DNA of 64,000 nt, from positions 186,001 through 250,000 of the forward strand of contig NZ_BBMC01000004.1 of the NCBI RefSeq assembly GCF_000971255.1, in the 5' to 3' direction. This DNA comes from Demequina rhizosphaerae. Lineage in GTDB: Bacteria > Actinomycetota > Actinomycetes > Actinomycetales > Demequinaceae. The position numbers and the translations under genes are program-made. Below are positions 21,209-29,547 of this stretch, one piece after another. Below the pieces are notes generated by a model, which saw only the letters and a program-made list of their open reading frames with translations, was not told the DNA's origin and ran no database searches. Numbering within the stretch: the stretch's first letter is position 1; each line of letters opens with the position of its first letter.

Positions 21209-22660
21209 ATGACCTTCCCCGAGAGCTTCATCTTCGGCGCCGCGACGGCGGCCTACCAGATCGAGGGGGCCGCCGACGAGGGCGGCCGCGGCCCGTCGAT
21301 CTGGGACACGTTCTCCCACACGCCCGACAAGGTGGTCGGCGGCGACACCGGCGACGTGGCCTGCGACCACTACCACCGGTGGGAGCGGGACGTCGAGATG
21401 ATGGCGGACCTGGGCCTCGAGGCCTACCGCTTCTCGATCGCGTGGCCCCGGGTGCAGCCCACCGGCACGGGAGAGTTCAACGACGAGGGCATCGCCTTCT
21501 ACAAGGGCCTCGTCGCGCGCCTCAAGGACAAGGGCATCCGGCCGCTCGCGACGCTGTACCACTGGGACCTCCCGCAGGCGCTCGAGGACGAGGGCGGATG
21601 GCTGAGCCGCGCGACGGTCGACGCGTTCGTCGGCTACGCGGTGCGGATGGTCGAGGAACTCGGCGCCGACGTCGACGTGTGGGCGACGTTCAACGAGCCG
21701 TGGGTGAGCTCCTTCGTCGGCTACGGCGCGGGCGCGCACGCCCCCGGGCACGCCGACGACGTCGAGGGGCTGACCGCGGCCCACCACCTGCTCCTCGCCC
21801 ACGCCCGCGCCTACCGCGCGATCAAGGCCGTGCGTCCCGACCTGCAGGTCGGCATCGTCAACAACTCGCACACGCCGCGCCCGTGGGATCCCTCGAACCC
21901 GAAGGACCGCGACGCCGCCGCGCACATCGACGCGCTCGCCAACACGATGTTCCACCAGCCCCTGGTCGACGGCACGTACCCCGCGATCCTCCGGCCCAAC
22001 ACCGCGCACCTCACCGACTGGTCCTTCGTGCACGACGGCGACCTCGCGGAGATGCGCGGCACGGTCGACTGGTTCGGCGTGAACTACTACGCCTCGCACG
22101 TGGTGCGCCACAACCCGCGCAAAGCGGCCGCATCGTCCGAGGTCGCGACCCTCGCGGACGGCCACAAGGCCGGCGCGAACTCGCCCTGGCCCGGCGACGA
22201 GGAGATCGAGTTCATGACGCCGCCCGGCGAGCTCACGGCGATGGGCTGGAACGTCGATCCGGGCGCGCTGCACGCGCACCTCATGAAGATCCACCGGGAG
22301 ACCGGCCGACCGCTCTACGTCACCGAGAACGGCGGCGCGTGGGACGACGTGCTCGACGGCGACGGCCGGGTGCGCGACGCCGCCCGCGTGTCGTACCTCC
22401 ACGACCACCTGCGCGCGGTGGAGTCCGCGATCGCCGAGGGCGCCGACGTCCGCGGCTACATGGCGTGGAGCCTCATGGACAACTTCGAGTGGGCGCAGGG
22501 CTACGCCAAGCGCTTCGGGCTGGTCCGCGTCGACTACGGCACGCAGGAGCGACGCTGGAAGGACTCGGCGTACTGGTACCGCGCGACCATCGCGCGCCGG
22601 GACCCGCTGCCGGTCGCGGAGCTCGCGGCCCACGTGGAGACCCCGGCACGCACGTACTGA
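21209..22660 (+). CDS. GH1 beta-glucosidase
   Basis: A 483-residue intracellular family 1 glycosidase that releases terminal beta-linked glucose or galactose from oligosaccharides. The N-terminal GH1 signature FIFGAATAAYQIEGA is present. The acid/base Glu163 is in TFNEPW and the nucleophile Glu373 in YVTENGG. No signal peptide. It stands alone after the GNAT gene and is probably controlled by a LacI-type regulator encoded elsewhere. Confidence 0.94.
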   Translation: MTFPESFIFGAATAAYQIEGAADEGGRGPSIWDTFSHTPDKVVGGDTGDVACDHYHRWERDVEMMADLGLEAYRFSIAWPRVQPTGTGEFNDEGIAFYKGLVARLKDKGIRPLATLYHWDLPQALEDEGGWLSRATVDAFVGYAVRMVEELGADVDVWATFNEPWVSSFVGYGAGAHAPGHADDVEGLTAAHHLLLAHARAYRAIKAVRPDLQVGIVNNSHTPRPWDPSNPKDRDAAAHIDALANTMFHQPLVDGTYPAILRPNTAHLTDWSFVHDGDLAEMRGTVDWFGVNYYASHVVRHNPRKAAASSEVATLADGHKAGANSPWPGDEEIEFMTPPGELTAMGWNVDPGALHAHLMKIHRETGRPLYVTENGGAWDDVLDGDGRVRDAARVSYLHDHLRAVESAIAEGADVRGYMAWSLMDNFEWAQGYAKRFGLVRVDYGTQERRWKDSAYWYRATIARRDPLPVAELAAHVETPARTY

Positions 22661-22665
22661 CCGAG

Positions 22666-22685
22666 GACTCCCGATGACGCTTGTG
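22666..22685 (+). repeat. 20-nt motif shared with the 42.2-kb inverted repeat
   Basis: GACTCCCGATGACGCTTGTG lies just after the GH1 stop. It differs at one base from each arm of the perfect inverted repeat at 42204-42304. A degraded opposite arm may lie near 22732-22752 (CACACGCGGTCACAGGGG). Confidence 0.65.
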
Positions 22686-22772
22686 ACGCGGGTGGACCGG
22701 CGTGGATGCCGGGCCTTCCTCATCCGTCACACGCGGTCACAGGGGTCACATCCGTCAGGGGGAATCACTCCG

Positions 22773-22778
22773 TAGACT
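22773..22778 (+). promoter_or_regulatory. -10 box TAGACT giving a leaderless transcript
   Basis: TAGACT ends 7 nt before the ATG at 22786, and no Shine-Dalgarno sequence is present. Transcription should start at or beside the A of the ATG. Confidence 0.6.
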
Positions 22779-22785
22779 GGGCGGC

Positions 22786-23097
22786 ATGCCTTCCGGTCGT
22801 CGCTCCTCCAAGCGCCCGTACGGCCAGCCCCATCCCGAGCTCGACGTCGACCGGCTGCGCGTCGGCGGCAACGCGCGCGTGGAGACGGGCCCCGGCGGCG
22901 AGGAGTACTACGTCGCGATCCCGCGACCGAGCGACCGCACGTTCACGTGCCCCGGCTGCTCGCGGGAGATCCCCGGCGACCAGCAGCACGTGGTCGCGTG
23001 GGCCACGGGAGGGCTGTTCGGCGAGGAGGCGGCCGCCGCGGCTCGCCGCCACTGGCACACCGCGTGCTGGGAGAGCTTCGGGAGGTCGCGTGGCTGA
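22786..23097 (+). CDS. Small actinobacterial zinc-finger-like protein
   Basis: A 103-residue basic protein beginning MPSGRRSSKRPYGQPHPELD. It contains FTCPGCSREI and, about 35 residues later, RRHWHTACW. The Cys-x-x-Cys and His/Cys pairs probably bind zinc. Similar small proteins are often labelled ATP/GTP-binding in databases without visible nucleotide motifs. The ATG at 22786 follows a -10 box by 7 nt; a longer frame from 22702 is not supported. It overlaps the next gene by 8 nt. Role unknown. Confidence 0.75.
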   Translation: MPSGRRSSKRPYGQPHPELDVDRLRVGGNARVETGPGGEEYYVAIPRPSDRTFTCPGCSREIPGDQQHVVAWATGGLFGEEAAAAARRHWHTACWESFGRSRG

Positions 23098-23824
23098 GAC
23101 GGAGGAGCTGCGCTCCATGACGGTCCTCGCGGCGGACCGCGAGGAGATCGAGCTGCGCACCGAGGACGGGCTCACGCTCGTGGGCGAGCTCGCGCTGCCG
23201 GCCGAGGGGCCCATCACCGCGACCCTCATCACGCTGCACCCGCTGCCCACGCACGGCGGCTTCATGGACTCGCACGTCTACCGCAAGGCGGCCTGGCGCC
23301 TGCCGGCCCTCGCGGGCGTCGCGGTGCTGCGCTTCAACACGCGCGGCACGTCGTCGCCGCGGGGCACGAGCGAGGGCGAGTTCGGCGAGGGCGTCACGGA
23401 GGCGGCCGACGTGCGCGCCGCGGTCGACTTCGCGGTGAGCCGCGGCCTGCCGCACCGCTGGCTCGTGGGCTGGAGCTTCGGGACCGAGCTCACGCTCATG
23501 CACGGCAGCGGCCTCGACGTCGAGGGCGCGATCCTGCTGTCCCCGCCGCTGCATCGTGCCACCGCGGACGACATGCGCGCGTGGGCGGCCACCGGCAAGC
23601 CCGTGACCGCGCTCGTGCCCGAGCTCGACGACTTCCTCCAGCCCGACGAGGCGCGCGAGCGCTTCGCCCCCCTCACGCAGCTCGAGCTGATCCCCGTGCC
23701 CGAGGCGAAGCACCTGTGGGTGGGGGAGCGCTTCGTGCGCATCGTCCTCGACGCGATCGTCGCGCGCGTGGCGCCCGAGCGGGCGCCGCTTCCCGACGCG
23801 GTGCCCGCGTCCATGGTGGAATGA
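23090..23824 (+). CDS. Alpha/beta hydrolase (CocE/dienelactone-like fold)
   Basis: A 244-residue protein with an alpha/beta hydrolase core: LITLHPLPTHGG, LRFNTRGTSSPRG, the nucleophile-elbow region LVGWSFGTELTL and PEAKHLWVGE for the His. In the elbow the sequence is GWSFG, giving Ser as nucleophile. Substrate unknown. The GTG at 23090 follows GGAGG and overlaps the zinc-finger gene, so both belong to one transcript. Confidence 0.8.
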   Translation: MAETEELRSMTVLAADREEIELRTEDGLTLVGELALPAEGPITATLITLHPLPTHGGFMDSHVYRKAAWRLPALAGVAVLRFNTRGTSSPRGTSEGEFGEGVTEAADVRAAVDFAVSRGLPHRWLVGWSFGTELTLMHGSGLDVEGAILLSPPLHRATADDMRAWAATGKPVTALVPELDDFLQPDEARERFAPLTQLELIPVPEAKHLWVGERFVRIVLDAIVARVAPERAPLPDAVPASMVE

Positions 23825-23863
23825 GCGTGGGATAAGACCTGGCACGACGCGAAGGAGTCTCCC

Positions 23864-24631
23864 GTGAGCCTCGTACCCGACGGCACGCCCCTGGTCCTGC
23901 TCAACGCCTTCCCCGTCGACCGGTCCCAATGGGATCCGCTGATCGACGCGCTGCCCGCGCTGCCGGGCGACATCATCACGTTCGACGTGCCGGGCATCGG
24001 CGACATGCCCCTGCCCGACGAGGAGCCCTCGCTCGAGCTCATCGCGGACGCCGCGGTGCTCGCGATGCGGGAGGTCACCGGCCGCGACAAGGCCGTGTGG
24101 GTCGGCTGCTCGATGGGCGGCTACATCGCGATGGCCGTCGCCGAGCGGCACCCCGAGGCGGTCGCCGGCATCGGGCTGCTCGGCACCAAGGCCGCCGAGG
24201 ACACCGAGGAGGCCCGTGAGGCGCGCCTCGCGCTCGCGGACGCCGTCGACGGGGCCGCGGGCCACCCCGACCCGCGCGGCGCCGCCGAGGGGCTCGTGGG
24301 GACGCAGGGCGAGGCGCGCGAGGCGCTCGTGGAGGCCGTCGCGGCGAACATCGCGCGCCACGCCGGCGACGGGATCGCGTGGGGCCAGCGGGCCATGGCC
24401 GCGCGCCCCGGCCGCACCGAGGTCCTCGCCTCGCTCGAGGTGCCCGCGCTGGTCGCGGTGGGGGAGCACGATGCGATCGCGGGCGTGGAGCCCGCGCGGG
24501 CGATGGCGGACGCGCTGGGCGTCGAGGCCGTGGTGCTCGACGGCGTGGGCCACCTCAGCGCATGGGAGGCGCCGGAGCGCGTCGCCGCGCTCGTGGCGGA
24601 CCTGGTCGACCGCGCCGACGCCGCGGGCTGA
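23864..24631 (+). CDS. Alpha/beta hydrolase
   Basis: A 255-residue hydrolase of the alpha/beta fold. It has LVLLNAFPVDRSQWDPL near the N-terminus, the nucleophile Ser in VGCSMGGYIAM, the acid in VAVGEHDAIAG and the catalytic His in GVGHLSAWEAPE. The pattern fits esterases and C-C hydrolases. GTG start with GAAGGAG upstream, 39 nt after the previous hydrolase. Confidence 0.85.
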   Translation: MSLVPDGTPLVLLNAFPVDRSQWDPLIDALPALPGDIITFDVPGIGDMPLPDEEPSLELIADAAVLAMREVTGRDKAVWVGCSMGGYIAMAVAERHPEAVAGIGLLGTKAAEDTEEAREARLALADAVDGAAGHPDPRGAAEGLVGTQGEAREALVEAVAANIARHAGDGIAWGQRAMAARPGRTEVLASLEVPALVAVGEHDAIAGVEPARAMADALGVEAVVLDGVGHLSAWEAPERVAALVADLVDRADAAG

Positions 24632-24657
24632 CCAGGCGGGCCGGCCGGAGTCTGGAC

Positions 24658-24678
24658 CGAGGGCTCCACGCGCCCTCG
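24658..24678. terminator. Hairpin after the hydrolase gene
   Basis: CGAGGGC (24658-24664) pairs with GCCCTCG (24672-24678) 26 nt after the stop codon. It is a plausible terminator without a T-run. Confidence 0.45.
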
Positions 24679-24805
24679 ATGCCCCGCCCGGTATCGGGCC
24701 TGGTGGACGCTTCGTGCGTGGGCGAGATGTCCCGCGTTTCCGATTTGTGAATTCTTGCGCGGGAGTGTGGCGTGACGGCGAGCGCCCGTGTCACCATGGC
24801 GATGC

Positions 24806-24845
24806 GGGGGGCACCTCACCACGAGGGGGGCGTGAGGTGCCCCCC
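24806..24845. terminator. Strong bidirectional hairpin between convergent genes
   Basis: Arms at 24806-24819 and 24832-24845 are perfect 14-nt complements (GGGGGGCACCTCAC and its reverse). The hairpin separates the plus-strand hydrolase from the minus-strand Scy-like operon. The rest of 24632-24895 holds a short AT-richer stretch (24729-24755) and no gene. Confidence 0.75.
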
Positions 24846-24895
24846 TCCCTTGCGCCCGCGCGCGGATGCGCCGAGAGCGCCGGAAGCGTGCGGGT

Positions 24896-25306
24896 CTACG
24901 CCCAGTCGTTGCCGGCCGCGAGCCGCTTGCGCAGCGCCTCGGTCAGGGGCAGCGACTCGCCGTCGCGGGCCCCGCGCCCGAGCTCGAGCGGCGGCTCCGA
25001 CGGTACGAGCGCCGCGCCGCGCAGCCGCTCGCGCAGGCCGCCGGGCGTCGACAGCACGTAGAAGGCGCCGTCGGTGCCCACGCCCACGGAGCGGTCGCGC
25101 TTGAGGTACCAGCCGCTCACCTGGGTGCGCACCCGCCCGGTCCCGCTGTAGGTGCGCGCCGTGAGCGGCTCGGGACGGATGCCGGCCGCCGCCGCGTCGC
25201 GCGCGAACGCCTCGATCAGCGCGGCCGCCTGGCGGGTCTCCGCCTGGCGCTGCCGGTCGAGCGCGTCGGCCCGGCGCTGGTGATCGTCGCGCGCGTCCAC
25301 GGTCAC
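24896..25306 (-). CDS. Uncharacterised small protein coupled to the Scy-like gene
   Basis: A 136-residue protein. The first half is a charged helix (RRADALDRQRQAETRQAAALIEAF). The second half contains GRVRTQVSGWYLKRDRSVGVG and FYVLSTPGG, suggesting a small beta-rich domain with conserved Trp and Tyr. The GTG at 25306 overlaps the TGA of the coiled-coil gene (GTGA), so the products are probably made in step. I recognise no named family. A partner of the coiled-coil protein is a reasonable guess. Confidence 0.75.
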   Translation of the reverse strand: MTVDARDDHQRRADALDRQRQAETRQAAALIEAFARDAAAAGIRPEPLTARTYSGTGRVRTQVSGWYLKRDRSVGVGTDGAFYVLSTPGGLRERLRGAALVPSEPPLELGRGARDGESLPLTEALRKRLAAGNDWA

Positions 25307-28300
25307 GCCTCGGAGCGCTCCGCCTCGGCCTCGTGCTCCGCCTGGAGACGGCTCGCGCGGGCGAGGTTGCCGACCGGGTCGGAGGACAGCAGGCCGCGCA
25401 GGTCGTCGAGGTACGTCGTGATCGACTCGCGCTGGCGGTTGAGCTCGTCGACCTCGCGCGCGGCCATCGTGCGCTCGCGCTCGGCGTCGCTCACGGCCTC
25501 GGAGATGATCGCCTCGGCGTGCTCGCGGGCCTCGGACACGATCTCGTCCGCGTTGTTGCGCGCGTTGGTGAGCAGGGTCTGCGAGTGGACCTCGGCCTCG
25601 CGGCGGACGGACTCCGCGCGCTCGAGGGTCGCGCTGAGGCGGTCCTCGGCCTCGGCGGTGCGGCGCTTGGCGTCGGCGACCATCGATGCCGTCTCGGCCG
25701 TGGCCTCCTCGTGGCGGCGGGTGAGCTCGCGCTCGGCCTGCTCGCGCGTGGTGACGACCTCGAGCTCGAGGTCCTCGCGCGTGCGGCGGGCGTCCTCGTG
25801 CGCGGCCTCGGCCGCGGCCTGGGCCTCCTCGCGCATGCGGGTCGACTCGACGGTCGCGGTGTCGACCAGGCGCTTGGCCTCGGCCTGGCCGTTTGCGACG
25901 GTGTCCTTGGCCTCGCGGTCGCTCGTGGCGCGCAGGTCGGAGGCCTGCTGCTGGGCGCGCGCGAGCGCCGTCTCGGCCTCGCGGGTGAGGCGCGCGGCCT
26001 CGGCGTCCGCGGTCGAGCGCAGCTCGGCGAGCTCGGCGTTGACCGTGGCGCGCAGGTCCGCGGTCTCGGACTCGGCCGCCTGGCGCATCTGGAGCGCGTC
26101 CGTCGTGGCGGCGCCGCGCACCGCGGTGGCCTCCTCGTCGGCCGCGCGGCGCAGCTCGGCCGCCTGGCGGCGGGTGTCCTTGACGAACGCCTCGGCCTCG
26201 GCGTGGAGGGCGTCGGCCTCCGCCTGCGCGGCCTGGCGCTGCTCGGCGATCTCCGCGGCGACGGCGTCGCGCAGCTGCGTGACCTCCTCGTCCGCGGCCT
26301 CGCGCACGTGCGTCGCGTAGCTGTCGGCCTCGCGGCGCTGCTGCGCGGCGTACGCGTCCGCATCGCGGCGCTGCTGGGCCGCGTAGACGTCCGCGGCGCG
26401 GTGCTGCTCCGCGGCGTACGACTCCGCGGTCTGACGCTCGTGCGTCGCGTAGGCGTCGGCCACGCGACGGGTCTCGCCGGCGTACGCGTCGGCCTCGCGG
26501 CGCGTGTCGGCGTCGTAGACGTCGGCCTCCTGGCGCTGCGTGGCGACGAGCTCCTCGTGCTCGCGGCGCTGGGCGGCGAGGTCGTCCTCGGTCGCCTGGC
26601 GCTGCTCGGCGACCCACGCGGCCGTCGCGGCACGCAGCGCGGCGACTTCCGCGTCGGTCGTGCGGCGCTCGTCCGCGGCCCACGCCTCGGTCTCGTCGCG
26701 GAGCGCGGCCACCTCGCCGTCGACCTGCTTGCGCAGCGTCGCGGCATAGGTGTCGGCCTCCTCGCGTAGGTCGGCGACCTCCCCCTCGACGCGCTTGCGG
26801 AGCGCGGCGGCGTAGCCGTCGGCCTCCTCGCGCTGGGCGGCGGCGTAGTGCTCGGCCTCGCGGCGCTCGTTCGCGGCCCACGCGTCCGTCTCCTCGCGGA
26901 GGCCGGCGGCGTAGCCCTCGGCGTCGCGGCGCTCGGCGGTCACCCACGCCTCGGTGGCCTCGCGCAGCGCGGTCACGGTGGCGTCCGTCTCGCGGCGCTC
27001 GTTCGCGGCCCACGCGTCCGTCTCCTTGCGCAGCGCGGCGGCGTAGCCCTCGGCCTCGCGGCGCTCGTGCGCGGACCAGGCCTCGGTCTCCTGACGCAGG
27101 TGCGCGACCCACGCCTCGGTCTCCTGACGCAGCTCCGCGGCGTACGCGTCGGCGCTGTCGCGCAGCTCGGTGGCCTCGGCCTGGGCGGCGGTGCGCAGCG
27201 CGGCGCTGTCGCGGCCCGCGACGGCGCGGAGCTCGGCGACCTCCTGGTCGGCGGTGTGGCGCAGCTGCGCGACGTCCTGCTCGGCGGTGTGGCGCAGGTC
27301 GGACACGTAGGCGTCGGCCTCGCGGCGCTGCTGGCCGGTCTCGCGCTCGGCGAGCGCGCGCAGGTGGGCGATCTCCTCGTCGGCCACGCGCCGCGACTCG
27401 GCGGCGTCGTGCTCGGCGGCCTCGCGCATCTCCTGCGCCTCGTCGTTGGCCTGGGCCAGCGCGGCGGCCGCGTCGTTGCGCAGCGTCGCGGCGTCGCTCT
27501 CGGCGGAGATCCGCATGTCCGAGGCCTCGGCCTCGGCGACGGCGCGCAGGTTGGCGGCCTCGCGCTCGGCCTCGCCGATCGAGTGGCCCGCCGCGGTCTC
27601 GGCGGCCTTGCGGGTGGCGGTTGCCTCCTCGCGGGCCTCCGCGACGATGCGCGCGGCGTCCGCCTTGAGGCGCTCGGTCTCGACGCGGGTGGCCTCGGTC
27701 AGCTCGTCGGCCTCGGCGTGCGACGCGGCGAGGAACGCCGCGGCCTCGTCGCGCAGGCGGCTCGACTCCTGGTGGGCGTGCGCGAGCTTCTGCTCCGAGT
27801 CGGCGCGCGCGGCGTCGACGAGGTCGGCGGCCTCGCGCTGGCTGGTGACGCGCAGCTCGGTCGCCTCGCGCTCGACGGAGGCGCGCAGCGTGTGCGCCTC
27901 GCGCTCGCCCGACGCGCGGGCCTCGGCGGCCTCCGCCTCGGCGGCGGAGCGGACGCGGTCGGCATCGCGCTGGGCGCGTTCGACGGACTCGCCGGCCTGG
28001 CGCTCGGCGGCCTCGCGGAGCGCGGCGGCGGTGTGCTCCGCCTGGGTCTTGATCTCGTCGGCCTCGCGACGGCTCTGCGCGAGGATCTCGGCGACCTCGT
28101 TGTCGGCGCGGGCCCGCAGCTGCTGCGCGGCGACGTTGGCGCGCGCGACGGTGTCCTGCGCGTGGGTGTTCGCGCGGGCGATGACGTCCGAGGACTGCTC
28201 CTCCGCGGAGCGGAGCAGCTGCTCGACGCGCGCGCCGAGGCCCTTGTAGGTGGGCTGCTCGGACTCGCGGAGCGCCTTCTGCGCCTCATCGAGCGACGAG

Positions 28301-28446
28301 CGGGCCTGCTGCGCCTCGCGACGGGCCTCCTCGACGGCGCCCGACTGCTCGCGCACCGCATCCTCGAGCCGAGCGATGTGTGCGGCGACCGCCTCGCGGT
28401 CGTAGCCGCGCATCGCAAGCGGGAACGGCAGGTTCTCTTCGGCCAT
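25303..28446 (-). CDS. Scy/FilP-like giant coiled-coil protein with DivIVA-like N-terminus
   Basis: A 1047-residue protein that is almost entirely coiled coil. It opens FPLAMRGYDREAVAAHIARLEDAV, a DivIVA-like N-terminal segment, and reaches AEAERSEA. Most of the length is built of 11-residue (hendecad) repeats of the form A-x-x-x-A-x-x-x-R-x-x, as in Streptomyces Scy and FilP, which organise polar growth. Between residues 380 and 754 the repeats keep one register and place Tyr or Trp at one position, most densely at 435-710. TAGGAGAG precedes the ATG. The gene diverges from the 28594 operon. A cytoskeletal or polarity role is inferred from this resemblance. Confidence 0.85.
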   Translation of the reverse strand: MAEENLPFPLAMRGYDREAVAAHIARLEDAVREQSGAVEEARREAQQARSSLDEAQKALRESEQPTYKGLGARVEQLLRSAEEQSSDVIARANTHAQDTVARANVAAQQLRARADNEVAEILAQSRREADEIKTQAEHTAAALREAAERQAGESVERAQRDADRVRSAAEAEAAEARASGEREAHTLRASVEREATELRVTSQREAADLVDAARADSEQKLAHAHQESSRLRDEAAAFLAASHAEADELTEATRVETERLKADAARIVAEAREEATATRKAAETAAGHSIGEAEREAANLRAVAEAEASDMRISAESDAATLRNDAAAALAQANDEAQEMREAAEHDAAESRRVADEEIAHLRALAERETGQQRREADAYVSDLRHTAEQDVAQLRHTADQEVAELRAVAGRDSAALRTAAQAEATELRDSADAYAAELRQETEAWVAHLRQETEAWSAHERREAEGYAAALRKETDAWAANERRETDATVTALREATEAWVTAERRDAEGYAAGLREETDAWAANERREAEHYAAAQREEADGYAAALRKRVEGEVADLREEADTYAATLRKQVDGEVAALRDETEAWAADERRTTDAEVAALRAATAAWVAEQRQATEDDLAAQRREHEELVATQRQEADVYDADTRREADAYAGETRRVADAYATHERQTAESYAAEQHRAADVYAAQQRRDADAYAAQQRREADSYATHVREAADEEVTQLRDAVAAEIAEQRQAAQAEADALHAEAEAFVKDTRRQAAELRRAADEEATAVRGAATTDALQMRQAAESETADLRATVNAELAELRSTADAEAARLTREAETALARAQQQASDLRATSDREAKDTVANGQAEAKRLVDTATVESTRMREEAQAAAEAAHEDARRTREDLELEVVTTREQAERELTRRHEEATAETASMVADAKRRTAEAEDRLSATLERAESVRREAEVHSQTLLTNARNNADEIVSEAREHAEAIISEAVSDAERERTMAAREVDELNRQRESITTYLDDLRGLLSSDPVGNLARASRLQAEHEAEAERSEA

Positions 28447-28498
28447 GGCTCTCCTAGATCGCGCGCCGGGGGAGGCGCGGGTCGCGCATTCGCCCCTC

Positions 28499-28567
28499 AG
28501 GGTAGTGCCCGTTCCCCGCGTGGAACAAAGTCACCGTGAGCCGCGTTCGAGCCTTGTCTCGTAGAGT
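28499..28567. promoter_or_regulatory. Divergent promoter region with GTTCC-N6-GGAAC repeat
   Basis: TAGAGT (28562-28567) can serve as the -10 box of the plus-strand operon. On the minus strand, TACCCT (28504-28499) can serve the coiled-coil gene. Between them GTTCC (28511-28515) and GGAAC (28522-28526) form an inverted repeat that could bind a shared regulator. Confidence 0.45.
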
Positions 28568-28593
28568 GAACAGCGAGACGAACGGAGAATCAC

Positions 28594-29547
28594 GTGACTT
28601 TGCGCACCACCGCGCTCATCGCGGGGGCGCTCGGGCTGCTCCTTCTCATCGGCGGTCTGATCGCCGATGCGATGCGCCCCGAGTCCTTCGGCACGCCGAG
28701 CGCCGCGGTCGACACCCCCGTCCTGCTGATCGGCCCCGCCATGGTCGCCATGGCGCCGGGCGGGACCATCACCGTCGAGGCCACGGGCGGCATCGTCGCC
28801 TACGCGGGCCGCACGGAGGACGCCGAGGACTGGGCCGCCTCCCGCGACGCCACCGTCCTCACGGGCGTCCCCACCTGGGAGGAGCTGTCGACCGAGCCCT
28901 TCGTCGCCGACGAGGCCGCGACCGCCGAGCCCAGCGCCTCGCCGGACGCCTCCGCCTCCGCCTCGGAGGAGCCGAGCGCCAGCGCGTCGGCCGAGGCGAC
29001 GGCCGAGCCGGACGCCTCCGCCTCCGCGGAGCCGAGCGCGTCCCCCGAGCCCGAGCTCGCCGACATCTGGCGCGCGTCCTGGGAGGGCGACGGCACCCTC
29101 GAGTTCGAGGTGGACGCGCTGCTGACCGACTACTCGGGCCTCACGATCGCGGTCGAGTCCGCCGACGGCTCCCCGCTGAGCGGCGTGACCATGACCATCG
29201 ACCGCGTCGTCAACGACGGCTGGGTGACCCCGCTCAAGTGGTGGGGCGGGGTGCTCGCGGTGGCGGGCCTCATCGCTCTCGTGTCGCTCCTGGTCGACCA
29301 CCGCGGTGCCGGCTCGAAGGTCGAGACCGCGGTCGCGGGCCGCAAGGCGACCGCCCCGGCCACGCCCGGCGGGCGGCGCGAGCGTCGCGAGACGCAGACG
29401 GCGACCGGCGGCATCCCGATCGTCGAGGGCGAGGCCGACCCGACCACGGGCGAGGTGCCCCGCGCCGACGAGGGACCCGCGACCACGGCGGAGGACGAGG
29501 ACGATGCGCCCGCACCGGGCGACCACGACGGAGAGGAGCGCGCATGA
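28594..29547 (+). CDS. Membrane protein with Ser/Ala/Glu-rich extracellular segment
   Basis: A 317-residue protein with an N-terminal membrane helix (TALIAGALGLLLLIGGLIA) and a second helix near residue 220 (GGVLAVAGLIALVSLLVD). The part between is outside the cell and includes a low-complexity Ser/Ala/Glu/Pro stretch (about 110-150). The C-terminal tail is acidic and disordered. No family recognised. GTG start with GGAGA upstream. Its stop overlaps the following lipoprotein gene. Confidence 0.78.
   Translation: MTLRTTALIAGALGLLLLIGGLIADAMRPESFGTPSAAVDTPVLLIGPAMVAMAPGGTITVEATGGIVAYAGRTEDAEDWAASRDATVLTGVPTWEELSTEPFVADEAATAEPSASPDASASASEEPSASASAEATAEPDASASAEPSASPEPELADIWRASWEGDGTLEFEVDALLTDYSGLTIAVESADGSPLSGVTMTIDRVVNDGWVTPLKWWGGVLAVAGLIALVSLLVDHRGAGSKVETAVAGRKATAPATPGGRRERRETQTATGGIPIVEGEADPTTGEVPRADEGPATTAEDEDDAPAPGDHDGEERA

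Noticed and set aside
24729..24755. AT-richer stretch as a promoter or small RNA gene
   Set aside because: No gene follows in either direction and no paired boxes are clear. The region lies between convergent genes.
26200..27200. 33-bp periodic DNA that looks like a tandem or CRISPR-like array
   Set aside because: The period comes from 11-residue coiled-coil repeats in a continuous reading frame. Units are not identical and there are no unique spacers.
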